A stretch of DNA of 64,000 nt. It comes from an uncultured Buttiauxella sp. (GTDB lineage: Bacteria > Pseudomonadota > Gammaproteobacteria > Enterobacterales > Enterobacteriaceae). Each line of letters opens with the position of its first letter. Position 1 is the first letter of the stretch. The notes under the pieces were generated by a model, which saw only the letters and a program-made list of their open reading frames with translations, did no database searches and was not told the DNA's origin. Positions 28,851 to 37,929 of this stretch are shown here, in pieces. The stretch spans positions 62,001 through 126,000 of the forward strand of contig CAMLJN010000006.1 in the NCBI GenBank assembly GCA_946480445.1, written 5' to 3'. Position numbers and translations under genes: made by a program.

Positions 28851-30212
28851 ATGTTTAACCCCCCATTTATACTGTCTATTGCCGGTGGCGGCAGCACCTA
28901 TACGCCTGGCATTGTGAAGAGCCTGATGGTTCGCCTGCAAGATTTCCCGCTGGCCGAGATTCGCCTGTACGATATTGACGGCGAGCGCCAGTCGGTCATT
29001 GCTCCGGTGGTGGAGAAAGTGATTCGCGATCACAGCCAGGCGATCAAATTCACCGTTACCACCGACCCGGAAGTGGCCTTCAGCGGCGCACATTTCGTCT
29101 TCGCTCAGATGCGCGTCGGGCAGTACAAAATGCGTGAGCAGGATGAGAAAATCCCTTTACGCCATGGCGTCGTCGGCCAGGAAACCTGCGGTCCGGGCGG
29201 GCTGGCCTACGGTTTACGAACCATTTTACCGATGGTGGAGCTGTGCGATTTAGTGGAACGCTATGCGCATCCAAAAGCGTGGATAGTGAACTATTCCAAC
29301 CCGGCGGCGATTGTTGCCGAAGGTGTTCGTCGCCTGCGTCCGAATGCGCGCGTACTCAACATCTGCGATATGCCGGTTGCGGCAATGCGTAACATGGGTG
29401 CCATTCTGGGCGTCGATCGTCACAAACTTGTCATGGATTATTTCGGTCTGAACCACTTTGGCTGGTTTACCCGCGTACTGGTTGACGGCGAAGATCGGCT
29501 GCCTGAACTGCGCCGCCATATTGCAAAATTTGGTTTGCTGACGCAAGACGCGGCACAAACCGATCCGCAGCACTCCGATCCTTCATGGGTGAAAACCTGG
29601 CGCCATATTAAACCCATTATGGATCACTTCCCGGAGTATCTGCCGAATCCTTACCTGCAATATTACCTGATGCCCAACGACATCGTGGAGCATCAAAACC
29701 CGGATTATACCCGCGCCAATGAAGTGATGGACGGGCGTGAGAAGAAGCTGTTTGCCGCCGCAGCCGAATATAAGCAAACAGGTATTCTGCCCGATGCCTT
29801 CCATGTCGGCGTGCACGGAGCCTTTATCGTGGATGTTGCTTGTTCGCTGGCCTTTGACTTACGCCAGCGTCATCTGGTGATAGTCGAAAACAAAGGCGCT
29901 ATCGCTAACCTGCCGTATGACGCGATGGTTGAGGTGCCAGCTTATATCACCTCTGAAGGGCCAGAGCCCGTGAGGATGGGAGCGGTCCCGCTGTTCCACC
30001 AGACGCTACTGATGCAGCAGCTGGCATCAGAGCAGCTGCTGGTCGAGGCCACGATTGAGGGGAGCTACGAGAAAGCGCTACAGGCCTTCACGCTTAACCG
30101 CACGGTGCCAACCATGCAGCATGCCAAAGCGATTCTTGATGAGATGATCGAAGCCAACCGCGACTACTGGCCGAAACTGCAGCAGGCATGGCAGAACGGC
30201 GAACAACTTTAA
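28851..30212 (+). CDS. GH4 6-phospho-glucosidase (probably alpha)
   Basis: Family GH4 enzymes cleave 6-phospho-glycosides by an NAD+/Mn2+-dependent redox mechanism in the cytoplasm. It has 453 residues. The N-terminal Rossmann motif is IAGGGSTYTPGIV. The phosphate/substrate region MREQDEKIPLRHGVVGQETCGPGG, split here across about residues 95-118, is typical of GlvA/AglB. NYSNPAAIVAE and the metal-ligand CDMP motif (NICDMPVAAM, about Cys174) mark the alpha-glucosidase clade, as does NHFGWF. It resembles E. coli GlvA and Klebsiella AglB but is clearly divergent from both. It is preceded by AAAGGAG and pairs with the EIICB gene. Confidence 0.85.
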   Translation: MFNPPFILSIAGGGSTYTPGIVKSLMVRLQDFPLAEIRLYDIDGERQSVIAPVVEKVIRDHSQAIKFTVTTDPEVAFSGAHFVFAQMRVGQYKMREQDEKIPLRHGVVGQETCGPGGLAYGLRTILPMVELCDLVERYAHPKAWIVNYSNPAAIVAEGVRRLRPNARVLNICDMPVAAMRNMGAILGVDRHKLVMDYFGLNHFGWFTRVLVDGEDRLPELRRHIAKFGLLTQDAAQTDPQHSDPSWVKTWRHIKPIMDHFPEYLPNPYLQYYLMPNDIVEHQNPDYTRANEVMDGREKKLFAAAAEYKQTGILPDAFHVGVHGAFIVDVACSLAFDLRQRHLVIVENKGAIANLPYDAMVEVPAYITSEGPEPVRMGAVPLFHQTLLMQQLASEQLLVEATIEGSYEKALQAFTLNRTVPTMQHAKAILDEMIEANRDYWPKLQQAWQNGEQL

Positions 30213-30264
30213 GGGAATTTTATTTAATAAACTCGAGATACCTCGCGCCCCTGGAGATGGTTGC

Positions 30265-30292
30265 TTGTCGGTTTGCGCAAAAACATCGACAA
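30265..30292. promoter_or_regulatory. Nested palindrome upstream of sseA
   Basis: TTGTCG and CGACAA flank a 16-base interior that contains the perfect palindrome TTTGCGCAAA. It lies 32 bases upstream of the sseA ATG, in the 111-base gap after the GH4 gene. It could be an operator or a processing hairpin. There is no T-run, so termination is unlikely. Confidence 0.35.
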
Positions 30293-30323
30293 TCCGTGAA
30301 TGAATAATGCTACGGAGGCAACC

Positions 30324-31169
30324 ATGTCCACTTCTTTCTTTGTCGCGGGCGACTGGCTCGCAGAACACCTTAACGATGCCAATATTCAGATCCTGGATGC
30401 CCGCATGGCCCCTCCTGGCCAGGAACACCGTGACGTCGCCGCCGAGTATCGGGCGGGCCACCTTCCCGGCGCGCTATTTTTTGATATTGAAGCCCTCTCC
30501 GATCATACCAGCCCCCTGCCGCATATGATGCCGCGGGCGGAAGCCTTTGCCGTGGCAATGCGCGAGCTGGGCGTCAGCAACGATAAACATCTGGTTGTTT
30601 ATGACGAAGGCAATCTGTTCTCTGCCCCGCGAGCCTGGTGGATGCTGCGAACCTTTGGCGTGGAAAATGTCTCGATCCTGGCGGGCGGCCTTGCCGACTG
30701 GCAGCGTGAAGAGCTGGCGCTGGAACAGGGTAATTCCGCCCGGGCTGAAGGCGAGTTCGAGGTAAACTTTGATCCGCTGGTCATTAAGCGTCTGACGGAT
30801 GTTCTGCTCGTCAGCCATGAAGGCACGGCGCAGCTTGTAGATGCCCGTCCCGCCGCGCGTTTCCATGCCGAAGTGGACGAGCCGCGTCCGGGCCTGCGCC
30901 GGGGGCACATCCCTGGCGCGCTGAACGTGCCCTGGAGCGATCTGGTGGAAAATGGCCAGTTGAAAACCACCGAGGACCTGACCGACATTTTCACCCGTCA
31001 GGGCGTCGATTTCGCGAAACCTATTATCGCCAGCTGCGGTTCAGGCGTCACCGCCGCCGTGGTGGTGCTGGCTTTGACCACGCTTGGCGTCAACGGCGTT
31101 TCACTGTATGACGGCTCCTGGAGTGAATGGGGCGCGCGCGCGGATTTGCCTGTTGAACCCGCACAATAA
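30324..31169 (+). CDS. sseA: 3-mercaptopyruvate sulfurtransferase
   Basis: SseA moves sulfur from 3-mercaptopyruvate to acceptors such as cyanide or thiols. It has two tandem rhodanese domains. The C-terminal one bears the catalytic loop SCGSGVTA (Cys about 237), the signature that separates mercaptopyruvate from thiosulfate transferases. The start at 30324 (MSTSFFVAGDWL) has a strong GGAGG six bases upstream and gives 281 residues, as in E. coli. Unusually, it sits inside the glucoside gene set: GH4 upstream and an RpiR regulator whose ATG overlaps its TAA. Confidence 0.96.
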   Translation: MSTSFFVAGDWLAEHLNDANIQILDARMAPPGQEHRDVAAEYRAGHLPGALFFDIEALSDHTSPLPHMMPRAEAFAVAMRELGVSNDKHLVVYDEGNLFSAPRAWWMLRTFGVENVSILAGGLADWQREELALEQGNSARAEGEFEVNFDPLVIKRLTDVLLVSHEGTAQLVDARPAARFHAEVDEPRPGLRRGHIPGALNVPWSDLVENGQLKTTEDLTDIFTRQGVDFAKPIIASCGSGVTAAVVVLALTTLGVNGVSLYDGSWSEWGARADLPVEPAQ

Positions 31170-31942
31170 TGGATAACCGGCTGGCAGGGCTGCTGGAGCG
31201 CGGGGATACTTTGACCCGCGCGGAGTATCGGGTGCTGTCTCATCTGACAGCCCATCCACTGCTGGTGGGCAATATTACCGTTCGTCAGCTGGCGCAGGCG
31301 ACCTTTGTCTCCAGCGCCACCATTATGCGGCTGTGCCACAAGCTTGGCTTCAGCGGCTATAGCGAATTTATCTGGCACTGCAAACAGCTGCTCTCCAGCA
31401 CGCCGCATATCACAAACCAGCCGCCCCGGCCTGCCGCCGAACTCCCGGCGCTATTCGACAATTTTGTGGCTAATTACCAGCAAACTTTCCGCTGGGTTAC
31501 GCCGCAGCTGATGGCGCAGTTCGCCGCGCTGCTACGCGAGAAAGGCAGCTTCTTTTTATATGGCGCGGGCTTCTCGTACCTCTTCGCCGAATACCTGACG
31601 AAAAAACTTCAGGTGCTGGGCAAAACGGCTTTTATTTCCGGGCCGGGGGACAGCCGGGGGATCTTCCTGAGCAACGCGTCAAAATATGAGGTATTTATCG
31701 CAATTTCACGCAGCGGTGAAACCGAACAGGTGCTGGATAAAGCAAGGATTGCGCACAATGTCGGCATGCAGATTGTGGCGTTTACTCGCGCTTCGCCAAA
31801 CAGCCTGGCGGAGCTGGCTGACGTACATTTTGCGCTGTATGACGAAGCAATCCATTATGACGCCGAAGCCGCCGGGATCACCTCGTTTGAATCCAATCTG
31901 GTGATGCTGATTGATTTGCTGCTGCTCCAGGCAACAGACTGA
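31169..31942 (+). CDS. RpiR/MurR-family transcriptional regulator
   Basis: It has 257 residues. The N-terminal HTH_6 domain (about residues 1-75) contains VRQLAQATFVSSATIMRLCHKLG. The C-terminal SIS domain (about 110-240) contains FISGPGDSRGIFLSNASK and ISRSGETEQV, the sugar-phosphate-binding loop. RpiR proteins sense phosphosugars. A 6-phospho-glucoside or glucose-6-phosphate ligand from the adjacent PTS/GH4 pair is the natural guess. Its start codon overlaps the sseA stop (TAATG), so translation is probably coupled to sseA. Confidence 0.9.
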   Translation: MDNRLAGLLERGDTLTRAEYRVLSHLTAHPLLVGNITVRQLAQATFVSSATIMRLCHKLGFSGYSEFIWHCKQLLSSTPHITNQPPRPAAELPALFDNFVANYQQTFRWVTPQLMAQFAALLREKGSFFLYGAGFSYLFAEYLTKKLQVLGKTAFISGPGDSRGIFLSNASKYEVFIAISRSGETEQVLDKARIAHNVGMQIVAFTRASPNSLAELADVHFALYDEAIHYDAEAAGITSFESNLVMLIDLLLLQATD

Positions 31943-31958
31943 CCCCCTGGAGAGGGGG
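31943..31958. repeat. C/G-rich hairpin between convergent rpiR-type gene and sseB
   Basis: CCCCCT and AGGGGG pair around GGAG directly after the regulator's stop codon. No T-run follows on either strand, so this is not a standard terminator. It is similar in character to the hairpins at 32769, 41536 and 59895. Confidence 0.4.
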
Positions 31959-31967
31959 GCCTAAAAA

Positions 31968-32744
31968 TCAGATGATGCGATTGGCTTTAAAATCACGCAG
32001 GAAGCTGCCCCAGCGGCGTTCATAGAATGGGCTGATATGTGCCATCATAAAGTGGCTGATGCCCTTCTCCCCTTCTTTCACCAGGCAAATATCGACAGGC
32101 TCGTCTCCGGGTAAGGTATCCGTCGCCACGCTGCCCGCCTGACGAATAATCGCGTCGATATCCCCTTCGGCTTCAATGCCAATCAGCAGGTTCGGCTGCT
32201 CATCCGCCTGCTCTTTGATTGAGCACAGAAAAGCACGCTTTACGGTTTTCAGGCTTTTGAACAGGGTCGACAGGGATTCCACCATCTGCGCTGGCGGCTC
32301 AGCCACTTCAGACAGCAGCAACGAACTGCCCCCCTCCAGCACTTCCTGCTGGCTAAGCGGATCGCCTTCGGCGCTGACCAGATGGCTGATTTCACGCGGG
32401 GTGAACTCTTTGCCCGTTGGCAGTTTAGCGTTGAGGAATAATGTTTCGCCCAGCGTCATTTCAAACAGGGTGCGCACCGGCATGGCGACAAAGGCCTGCT
32501 CGTGGCTGATCGCCTGCTCTAAAGCTTCTGGCGACGTGAAAAAAGGAATGACGGACGTGCCGTCTTCTTTTTCCCAGTGCTGCAGCTCAACCGCGCTATC
32601 GGCATCAACGGTCTCACCTTCTGCCGCTTCTCCTGGCACCCAAACGGTGGAGTCGAGCAGCACACGGAAGAAAGCCGGGCGATGAGCAGGCTCGGTCGCC
32701 GCCTGTTCCAGCAGGGTTTCAAGTTCGTTTTTGGATTCTGACAT
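31968..32744 (-). CDS. sseB: SseB family protein
   Basis: It has 258 residues, the same length as E. coli SseB. It is acidic at the N-terminus (MSESKNELETLLEQAATEPAHRP) with an SseB-type domain in two halves, and it ends SFLRDFKANRII. E. coli SseB was named as an enhancer of serine sensitivity and is poorly characterised; this is not the Salmonella SPI-2 translocator of the same name. It precedes neither PTS nor isc genes functionally. It is downstream of pepB on the same strand, as in E. coli. Confidence 0.92.
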   Translation of the reverse strand: MSESKNELETLLEQAATEPAHRPAFFRVLLDSTVWVPGEAAEGETVDADSAVELQHWEKEDGTSVIPFFTSPEALEQAISHEQAFVAMPVRTLFEMTLGETLFLNAKLPTGKEFTPREISHLVSAEGDPLSQQEVLEGGSSLLLSEVAEPPAQMVESLSTLFKSLKTVKRAFLCSIKEQADEQPNLLIGIEAEGDIDAIIRQAGSVATDTLPGDEPVDICLVKEGEKGISHFMMAHISPFYERRWGSFLRDFKANRII

Positions 32745-32768
32745 GGAGGTTCCAGGATAATGATTTGT

Positions 32769-32791
32769 CCCCTCTCTCAGCGAGAGAGGGG
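32769..32791. repeat. Intergenic palindrome between pepB and sseB
   Basis: A perfect 10-base stem, CCCCTCTCTC / GAGAGAGGGG, with an AGC loop. It lies in the 56-base pepB-sseB gap. It lacks a T-run and belongs to the C/T-rich hairpin group seen at several 3' ends in this window. Confidence 0.6.
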
Positions 32792-32800
32792 GAAAACAGG

Positions 32801-34087
32801 TTATTTACCCGTCAACAGATTGGCAATGGCGCGCACGCCCAGACCCGTTGCACCGGCAGACCACTGCTCAACCGCACCTTTGCGGTAAGTTGCCGAGCAG
32901 TCAATGTGCAGCCAGCCTTGATGATAGTTTTCCACAAAGTGAGACAGGAAACCTGCCGCCGTGCTCGCCCCCGCCGGGAAAGAGGCGTTAGAGGTGTTGT
33001 TAAGCTCGGCAAAGTTAGACGGCAGCTGGTTACGATGAAACTCCGCCAGCGGCAGACGCCAGAACGGCTCGTTTTCCTGGGCTGCACTTTCCAGCAGGCG
33101 GTTAACCAGCGCATCGTCGAAGCTGAACAGGGCATGGTAGTCGTTACCGAGGGCTGTCTTCGCCGCACCGGTTAAGGTGGCGCAGTCGATGATAAGCTCC
33201 GGTTTTTGCGCGCAGGCGTCGATCAGGCCATCGGCCAGCACCAGACGGCCTTCGGCGTCGGTGTTCATCACCTCGACGGTTTTGCCGTTGCGGTATTTGA
33301 TGATATCGCCCAGCTTAAAGGCGTTGCCGCTTACCATGTTATCCGCGCAGCACAGATAGAGTTTTACGCGTTTATTCAGGCCACGCGTAATGGCAAAAGC
33401 CAGCGCACCGGTGATGGTTGCCGCGCCGCCCATATCGGACTTCATGGAGTCCATAAACGCGCTTTGCTTCAGGCTATAGCCGCCGGAGTCAAAGGTGATA
33501 CCTTTGCCCACCAGCGCAGCGTATACCGGCGCTTCCGGGTTGCCGGTTGGGTTGTAATCCAGCGCCAGCAATACAGGAGGACGTTCGGAACCACGACCAA
33601 CGGTATGGATCCCCATATAGTTCTGCTCGCGCAGATCTTCGCCTTTGGTGATACGGTAGGAAACGTGATCGCAGGCCACGTCGCACAGCAGGTCAACGGC
33701 GCGGGAAGCCAGCTGTTCAGGACCAAGCTCTTCGGCAGGGGCGTTGATGGTGTTACGCACCCAGTCGATGATTTTCAGACGGTTTTCAAGCTCTTTCTGC
33801 CCGGCTTCACCAAGCTGCGCCCATTCAACCTTGCGCGTGCCTTTTGGCGCGCGATAGCCCTGCCAGAAGGCCCAGCTTTTCTCCACGTCCCAGCCTTCGC
33901 CCGCCAGCTGCACGTGCTTCAGGCCCTGGCCGTCGATTTTACGGGCGGCGCGCTGGATTAAACCCAGGTCATCCTTGCCGGTCAAGTGCAGGGTGATCCC
34001 TTCATCGTTGATACTGTAAGCGGCTTTTTCGCCCCAGCGCGCATCGGCAGGCGCGGTGGAAAGCGTGATTTTCATGGCTTCTGACAT
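32801..34087 (-). CDS. pepB: Peptidase B (M17 leucyl aminopeptidase)
   Basis: A cytoplasmic manganese-dependent aminopeptidase. It has 428 residues against 427 in E. coli. The M17 metal and catalytic motifs are present: [22 protein letters not shown] and the signature [14 protein letters not shown]. The start [18 protein letters not shown] matches the family. It is downstream of iscX, separated by a hairpin, and upstream of sseB. Confidence 0.96.
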   Translation of the reverse strand: MSEAMKITLSTAPADARWGEKAAYSINDEGITLHLTGKDDLGLIQRAARKIDGQGLKHVQLAGEGWDVEKSWAFWQGYRAPKGTRKVEWAQLGEAGQKELENRLKIIDWVRNTINAPAEELGPEQLASRAVDLLCDVACDHVSYRITKGEDLREQNYMGIHTVGRGSERPPVLLALDYNPTGNPEAPVYAALVGKGITFDSGGYSLKQSAFMDSMKSDMGGAATITGALAFAITRGLNKRVKLYLCCADNMVSGNAFKLGDIIKYRNGKTVEVMNTDAEGRLVLADGLIDACAQKPELIIDCATLTGAAKTALGNDYHALFSFDDALVNRLLESAAQENEPFWRLPLAEFHRNQLPSNFAELNNTSNASFPAGASTAAGFLSHFVENYHQGWLHIDCSATYRKGAVEQWSAGATGLGVRAIANLLTGK

Positions 34088-34126
34088 GTTATTTTCCTTC
34101 TAATTTTTCAGCACATGCTCAATATG

Positions 34127-34153
34127 AAACGGGCCGCCTGAGGCAGCCCGTTT
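34127..34153 (-). terminator. Terminator at the end of the isc operon
   Basis: AAACGGGC and GCCCGTTT form the outer stem, with GCC/GGC pairs inside. On the minus strand TTTCATATT follows, a modest T-run. It lies 8 bases after the iscX stop and before pepB. Confidence 0.65.
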
Positions 34154-34160
34154 GTTTTAA

Positions 34161-34361
34161 TTAGTCTGCTTCATCTAACCAGACTAACAGAATCGCTTCC
34201 AGAATTTTTTCATTGGATGCGTTTGGATCGTCGTCGAACTCTTCGAGGTCGCAGATCCACTGATGCAGATCGGTGAAGCGCACCGTTTTCGGATCGAGAT
34301 CCGGACGGCTGTCGTAGAGCGCTTCGCCTATCTCGCGGCTATCGGTCCATTTCAGTCCCAT
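34161..34361 (-). CDS. iscX: Fe-S assembly modulator IscX
   Basis: A small acidic protein that binds IscS and iron and tunes the rate of Fe-S assembly, in competition with CyaY. It has 66 residues. The start is [17 protein letters not shown] and the conserved acidic stretch is [19 protein letters not shown]. It is the last gene of the isc operon, 11 bases after fdx. Confidence 0.96.
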   Translation of the reverse strand: MGLKWTDSREIGEALYDSRPDLDPKTVRFTDLHQWICDLEEFDDDPNASNEKILEAILLVWLDEAD

Positions 34362-34372
34362 GTCTGCTCCTG

Positions 34373-34708
34373 TTAATGCTCGCGCGCATGGTTGATGGTG
34401 TAGCGCGGCATTTCAACAACCAGATCTTCGTCGGTGACACGAGCCTGGCAGCTCAGACGGCTTTCAGGCTCCAGCCCCCAGGCTTTGTCGAGCATGTCAT
34501 CTTCGTCTTCCGTGCTTTCCGCAAGGGAGTCGAAGCCTTCACGCACCACACAGTGGCAGGTGGTGCAGGCGCAGGATTTTTCACAGGCGTGTTCAATCTC
34601 GATTCCGTTGCGCAGCGCAACGTCAAGAATGGTTTCACCGGCATTCGCTTCCAGAACTGCACCATCCGGACACAAATCCTGATGAGGCAGAAAAACAATC
34701 TTTGGCAT
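34373..34708 (-). CDS. fdx: ISC-type [2Fe-2S] ferredoxin
   Basis: An adrenodoxin-type ferredoxin that supplies electrons for cluster assembly. It has 111 residues. The cluster ligands are in [13 protein letters not shown] plus the later SCQARV cysteine. The start is [21 protein letters not shown]. It follows hscA after one base. Confidence 0.97.
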   Translation of the reverse strand: MPKIVFLPHQDLCPDGAVLEANAGETILDVALRNGIEIEHACEKSCACTTCHCVVREGFDSLAESTEDEDDMLDKAWGLEPESRLSCQARVTDEDLVVEMPRYTINHAREH

Positions 34709-34709
34709 G

Positions 34710-36560
34710 TTAAACCTCGTCCACGGAGTGGCCTTTCAGCGCCTTACGGATGGATTCATCCATACGACGAGCGGCAAATTCCTGGGTTTGTTTGTCTACG
34801 TTTTTAATGGCTTGTTCAATTGCGTCGGTGTCATCACCGGCAGCGGCGGCGCTAAGGGCCACCATCGCTTCGTCAATGTCCGCACGCTCAGCGGCGCTTA
34901 GCAGCGCGGCATCCGTGGCTAACGCACCCTGCAGGCTTTCCAGCACGCGGGCCGCGTCAACTTTTTGCTCCGCAAGCATACGCGCTTTCACATCGTGTTC
35001 GGCGTAGCTCATGGAATCCTGAATCATAGAGGCGATTTCGCCGTCGCTCAGGCCGTAGGAAGGTTTGACCTGAATGGAAGCCTCCACGCCGGTGGACTTT
35101 TCCATCGCCGTTACGCTAAGCAGCCCGTCCGCATCCACCTGGAAGGTCACGCGAATATGCGCCCCGCCCGCAGGCATTGCCGGAATACCGCGCAGCGTGA
35201 AGCGGGCAAGAGAGCGGCAATCCTGCACCAGCTCGCGCTCGCCCTGCAAAACCTGTATCGCCATGGCGGTCTGACCGTCTTTAAACGTCGTAAAGTCCTG
35301 CGCGCGCGCCACCGGAATAGTGGTATTACGCGGAATGACTTTCTCCACCAGCCCGCCCATGGTTTCAAGGCCCAGCGACAGCGGGATAACATCCAGCAGC
35401 AGCATTTCGCTGTCCGGCTTGTTGCCCACCAGAATATCCGCCTGAATGGCCGCCCCGATAGCAACGACTTTGTCCGGGTCAATAGAGGTTAAAGGCTTAC
35501 GGCCAAAGAATTCACCCACGCGCTCGCGCACCAGCGGCACTCGCGTTGAACCCCCGACCATCACCACTTCCAGCACTTCTTCAGCTTCCACCGCAGCATC
35601 TTTCAAGGCGCGGCGACAGGCCAACAATGTGCGTTTGACCAGGGAGGCAATCAGCTCGTTGAACTGCTCCCGGGTGACGGTGCCCTGCCAGCCTGCGACC
35701 TCAACCAGGGTGCTGTCCGCGTCGCTCAGGGCGATTTTCGCCGCGATGGCCGCATCCAGCAGCTGGCGCTGGACACGATCGTCACTGCGATCGGCAACCC
35801 CTGCCTGCTCCCGCAGCCAGTCGGCCAGCAGGTGGTCAAAGTCATCGCCACCCAGCGCAGAATCGCCGCCGGTAGCGAGCACTTCAAACACTCCGCGGCT
35901 TAAACGCAGAATGGAGATATCGAAGGTGCCACCGCCCAGATCGTAAACGGCAATCACGCCTTCTTTGCCTGAGTCCAGGCCGTAGGCAATCGCCGCCGCC
36001 GTTGGCTCGTTCAGCAAACGCAGGACGTGCAGGCCCGCAAGACGCGCGGCGTCTTTAGTGCCCTGACGCTGCGCATCGTCGAAATAAGCAGGAACGGTGA
36101 TCACCACGCCATCGAGTTCACCTTCCAGTGATTCTGTCGCGCGAGCGGCAAGCGCTTTAAGGATATCGGCGGAGATACGAACTGGGTTTAGCAATCCCGA
36201 CGGGGTCTGGATCATCGGCAGGCCGTTTTCACTGGCCTGAAGATGATAAGGAAGATGAGGGTAACGCGCCTGAATATCAGCCAGAGAGCGGCCCATCAGA
36301 CGTTTTACGGAACTGATGGTGTTAGCCGGGTCAAGCGCCGCCTGAGCGCGCGCGTCCCAGCCGACGTTCAGGCCGTTATGCTGATAATGGACGACTGAGG
36401 GTAACAGATGGCGCCCTTCATGGTCGGGCAAGGTTTCGGCTTGCCCACTGCGTACCGTCGCGACCAGAGAATTGGTGGTACCCAGGTCGATGCCCGCCGC
36501 CAGTTTACGCTGATGCGGCGCAGCGCTAAGGCCTGGCTCACTGATTTGTAATAACGCCAT
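34710..36560 (-). CDS. hscA: Hsp70-type chaperone HscA
   Basis: A specialised Hsp70 that, with HscB, drives cluster transfer from IscU. It has 616 residues, as in E. coli. The nucleotide-binding domain shows [27 protein letters not shown] and [14 protein letters not shown]. The substrate-binding domain recognises the LPPVK motif present in IscU. The helical lid ends at the C-terminus. It is 13 bases after hscB. Confidence 0.97.
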   Translation of the reverse strand: MALLQISEPGLSAAPHQRKLAAGIDLGTTNSLVATVRSGQAETLPDHEGRHLLPSVVHYQHNGLNVGWDARAQAALDPANTISSVKRLMGRSLADIQARYPHLPYHLQASENGLPMIQTPSGLLNPVRISADILKALAARATESLEGELDGVVITVPAYFDDAQRQGTKDAARLAGLHVLRLLNEPTAAAIAYGLDSGKEGVIAVYDLGGGTFDISILRLSRGVFEVLATGGDSALGGDDFDHLLADWLREQAGVADRSDDRVQRQLLDAAIAAKIALSDADSTLVEVAGWQGTVTREQFNELIASLVKRTLLACRRALKDAAVEAEEVLEVVMVGGSTRVPLVRERVGEFFGRKPLTSIDPDKVVAIGAAIQADILVGNKPDSEMLLLDVIPLSLGLETMGGLVEKVIPRNTTIPVARAQDFTTFKDGQTAMAIQVLQGERELVQDCRSLARFTLRGIPAMPAGGAHIRVTFQVDADGLLSVTAMEKSTGVEASIQVKPSYGLSDGEIASMIQDSMSYAEHDVKARMLAEQKVDAARVLESLQGALATDAALLSAAERADIDEAMVALSAAAAGDDTDAIEQAIKNVDKQTQEFAARRMDESIRKALKGHSVDEV

Positions 36561-36573
36561 TTTGAGCTTCCAG

Positions 36574-37089
36574 TTAAAAATCGAGCAGCTTTTCTTCGAG
36601 TTGTTCTATTTGGCTGCGCAGTTTATCGAGAAAACGCAGTTTGCGCACGGTATCCGCCGCCAGTGTCCAGTCCTGAGCGTCCAGCTGCTCTACCATCTGC
36701 TCGCTGCGGGCTTTTACCATCGCCGTAACGCTTCTGGCGAAGGTTTCGAGACGCTCAGCGTCTTTCGCCTGCTCAATGTTATCAAGCTCTTCGCGCAGTT
36801 CCAGCTGCTCCATCAGGAACGCGGTATCGCGCACGGTATGCTGTTCATTAGCCAGATCAAAACCGTTAAGGGAGAGGATGTACTCGGCGCGCAGCAGCGG
36901 GTGACGCAGGGTTTGCCAGGCCTGGTTGATGGTCGCAGATTGCTGGACCGCCAACAGCTGTTCCGCCTGAGGGCGGCTGGCGTATTTGTCCGGGTGGAAC
37001 TGGCGTTGCAGCTCCTGGTAACGGGTAGCCAGCAGCTCGGTGTTGACGGAGTAGCCTACCGGTAACCCAAAGAGGGTAAAGTAATCCAT
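36574..37089 (-). CDS. hscB: J-domain co-chaperone HscB
   Basis: HscB delivers IscU to HscA and stimulates its ATPase. The N-terminal J domain (residues 1-75) carries the HPD motif in RQFHPDKYA. The C-terminal three-helix domain (about 90-171) binds IscU. The start at 37089 ([14 protein letters not shown]) gives 171 residues, as in E. coli. The longer open frame upstream runs through an intergenic hairpin and is not coding. Confidence 0.96.
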   Translation of the reverse strand: MDYFTLFGLPVGYSVNTELLATRYQELQRQFHPDKYASRPQAEQLLAVQQSATINQAWQTLRHPLLRAEYILSLNGFDLANEQHTVRDTAFLMEQLELREELDNIEQAKDAERLETFARSVTAMVKARSEQMVEQLDAQDWTLAADTVRKLRFLDKLRSQIEQLEEKLLDF

Positions 37090-37119
37090 AACAGACTCGG
37101 GGTTAACGTGGTAAAGCGT

Positions 37120-37143
37120 CATCCCCCACAGGCGCGGGGGATG
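37120..37143. promoter_or_regulatory. Hairpin between iscA and hscB
   Basis: CATCCCCC / GGGGGATG is a perfect 8-base stem with an 8-base loop in the 62-base iscA-hscB gap. With no T-run it is more likely an RNA-stability or processing element that sets the level of the chaperone genes relative to iscSUA. Confidence 0.45.
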
Positions 37144-37151
37144 AGCTGAAA

Positions 37152-37475
37152 TCAGACGTGGAAGCTTTCGCCGCAGCCGCACTCATCTTTAACGTTTGGG
37201 TTGGTAAACTTAAACCCTTCGTTAAGGCCTTCTTTGACGAAGTCGAGTTCGGTGCCGTCCAAAAATTGCAGGCTTTTACCATCGACGACCACTTTCACGC
37301 CTTTGTCTTCAAACACCGTATCTTCTGCCATAGGTGCGTCAACAAATTCAAGAACATAAGCCATGCCAGAGCAGCCGGATGTGCGCACACCTAAACGTAA
37401 GCCAAAACCTTTACCCCGGTTGGCTAAAAAGGCATTCACACGAGCGGCAGCACTGTCGCTAAGGGTAATCGACAT
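37152..37475 (-). CDS. iscA: A-type Fe-S carrier IscA
   Basis: An A-type carrier that passes clusters or iron to target proteins, notably [4Fe-4S] enzymes. It has 107 residues. The three conserved cysteines are in TSGCSGMAY (about 35) and DECGCGESF (about 99 and 101). It is 24 bases after iscU. Confidence 0.97.
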   Translation of the reverse strand: MSITLSDSAAARVNAFLANRGKGFGLRLGVRTSGCSGMAYVLEFVDAPMAEDTVFEDKGVKVVVDGKSLQFLDGTELDFVKEGLNEGFKFTNPNVKDECGCGESFHV

Positions 37476-37499
37476 ACAACAACCTCAATTCAACAATGA

Positions 37500-37886
37500 T
37501 TATTTCGCTTCACGTTTGCTTTTGTAATCCGCGATAGCCGCTTTAATGGCGTCTTCCGCAAGGATTGAGCAGTGAATCTTCACCGGCGGCAGCTCGAGTT
37601 CGTCTGCGATATCGGTGTTTTTGATCGCCTGCGCTTCATCCAGGGATTTGCCCTTTACCCACTCGGTAACCAGCGAGCTGGAAGCAATCGCTGAGCCACA
37701 ACCGTAAGTTTTGAAGCGTGCGTCTTCAATAATACCTTCATTGTTGACTTTGATCTGCAACTTCATGACGTCGCCACAGGCTGGTGCACCCACCATGCCG
37801 GAACCTACGCTGTCATCGCCGTTATCAAAAGAACCGACGTTGCGTGGATTCTCGTAGTGATCAATTACTTTTTCGCTGTAAGCCAT
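37500..37886 (-). CDS. iscU: Fe-S scaffold protein IscU
   Basis: The scaffold on which [2Fe-2S] clusters form using sulfur from IscS. It has 128 residues, beginning MAYSEKVIDHYENP. Cys37 (APACGDV), Cys63 (TYGCGSA) and the late KIHCSIL cysteine are present. The HscA-recognition motif LPPVK directly precedes the last of these. The frame is open upstream within the iscS-iscU gap, but only the start at 37886 matches the family and follows an AGGAG-like site. Confidence 0.98.
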   Translation of the reverse strand: MAYSEKVIDHYENPRNVGSFDNGDDSVGSGMVGAPACGDVMKLQIKVNNEGIIEDARFKTYGCGSAIASSSLVTEWVKGKSLDEAQAIKNTDIADELELPPVKIHCSILAEDAIKAAIADYKSKREAK

Positions 37887-37929
37887 TTTTACTTCTCCTG
37901 CATTCGAGACCGACGTCCGCGACGAATGA

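Noticed and set aside
31968..32744. sseB as the Salmonella SPI-2 type III translocon gene
   Set aside because: The product matches the unrelated E. coli SseB protein next to pepB, and there are no type III secretion genes nearby.
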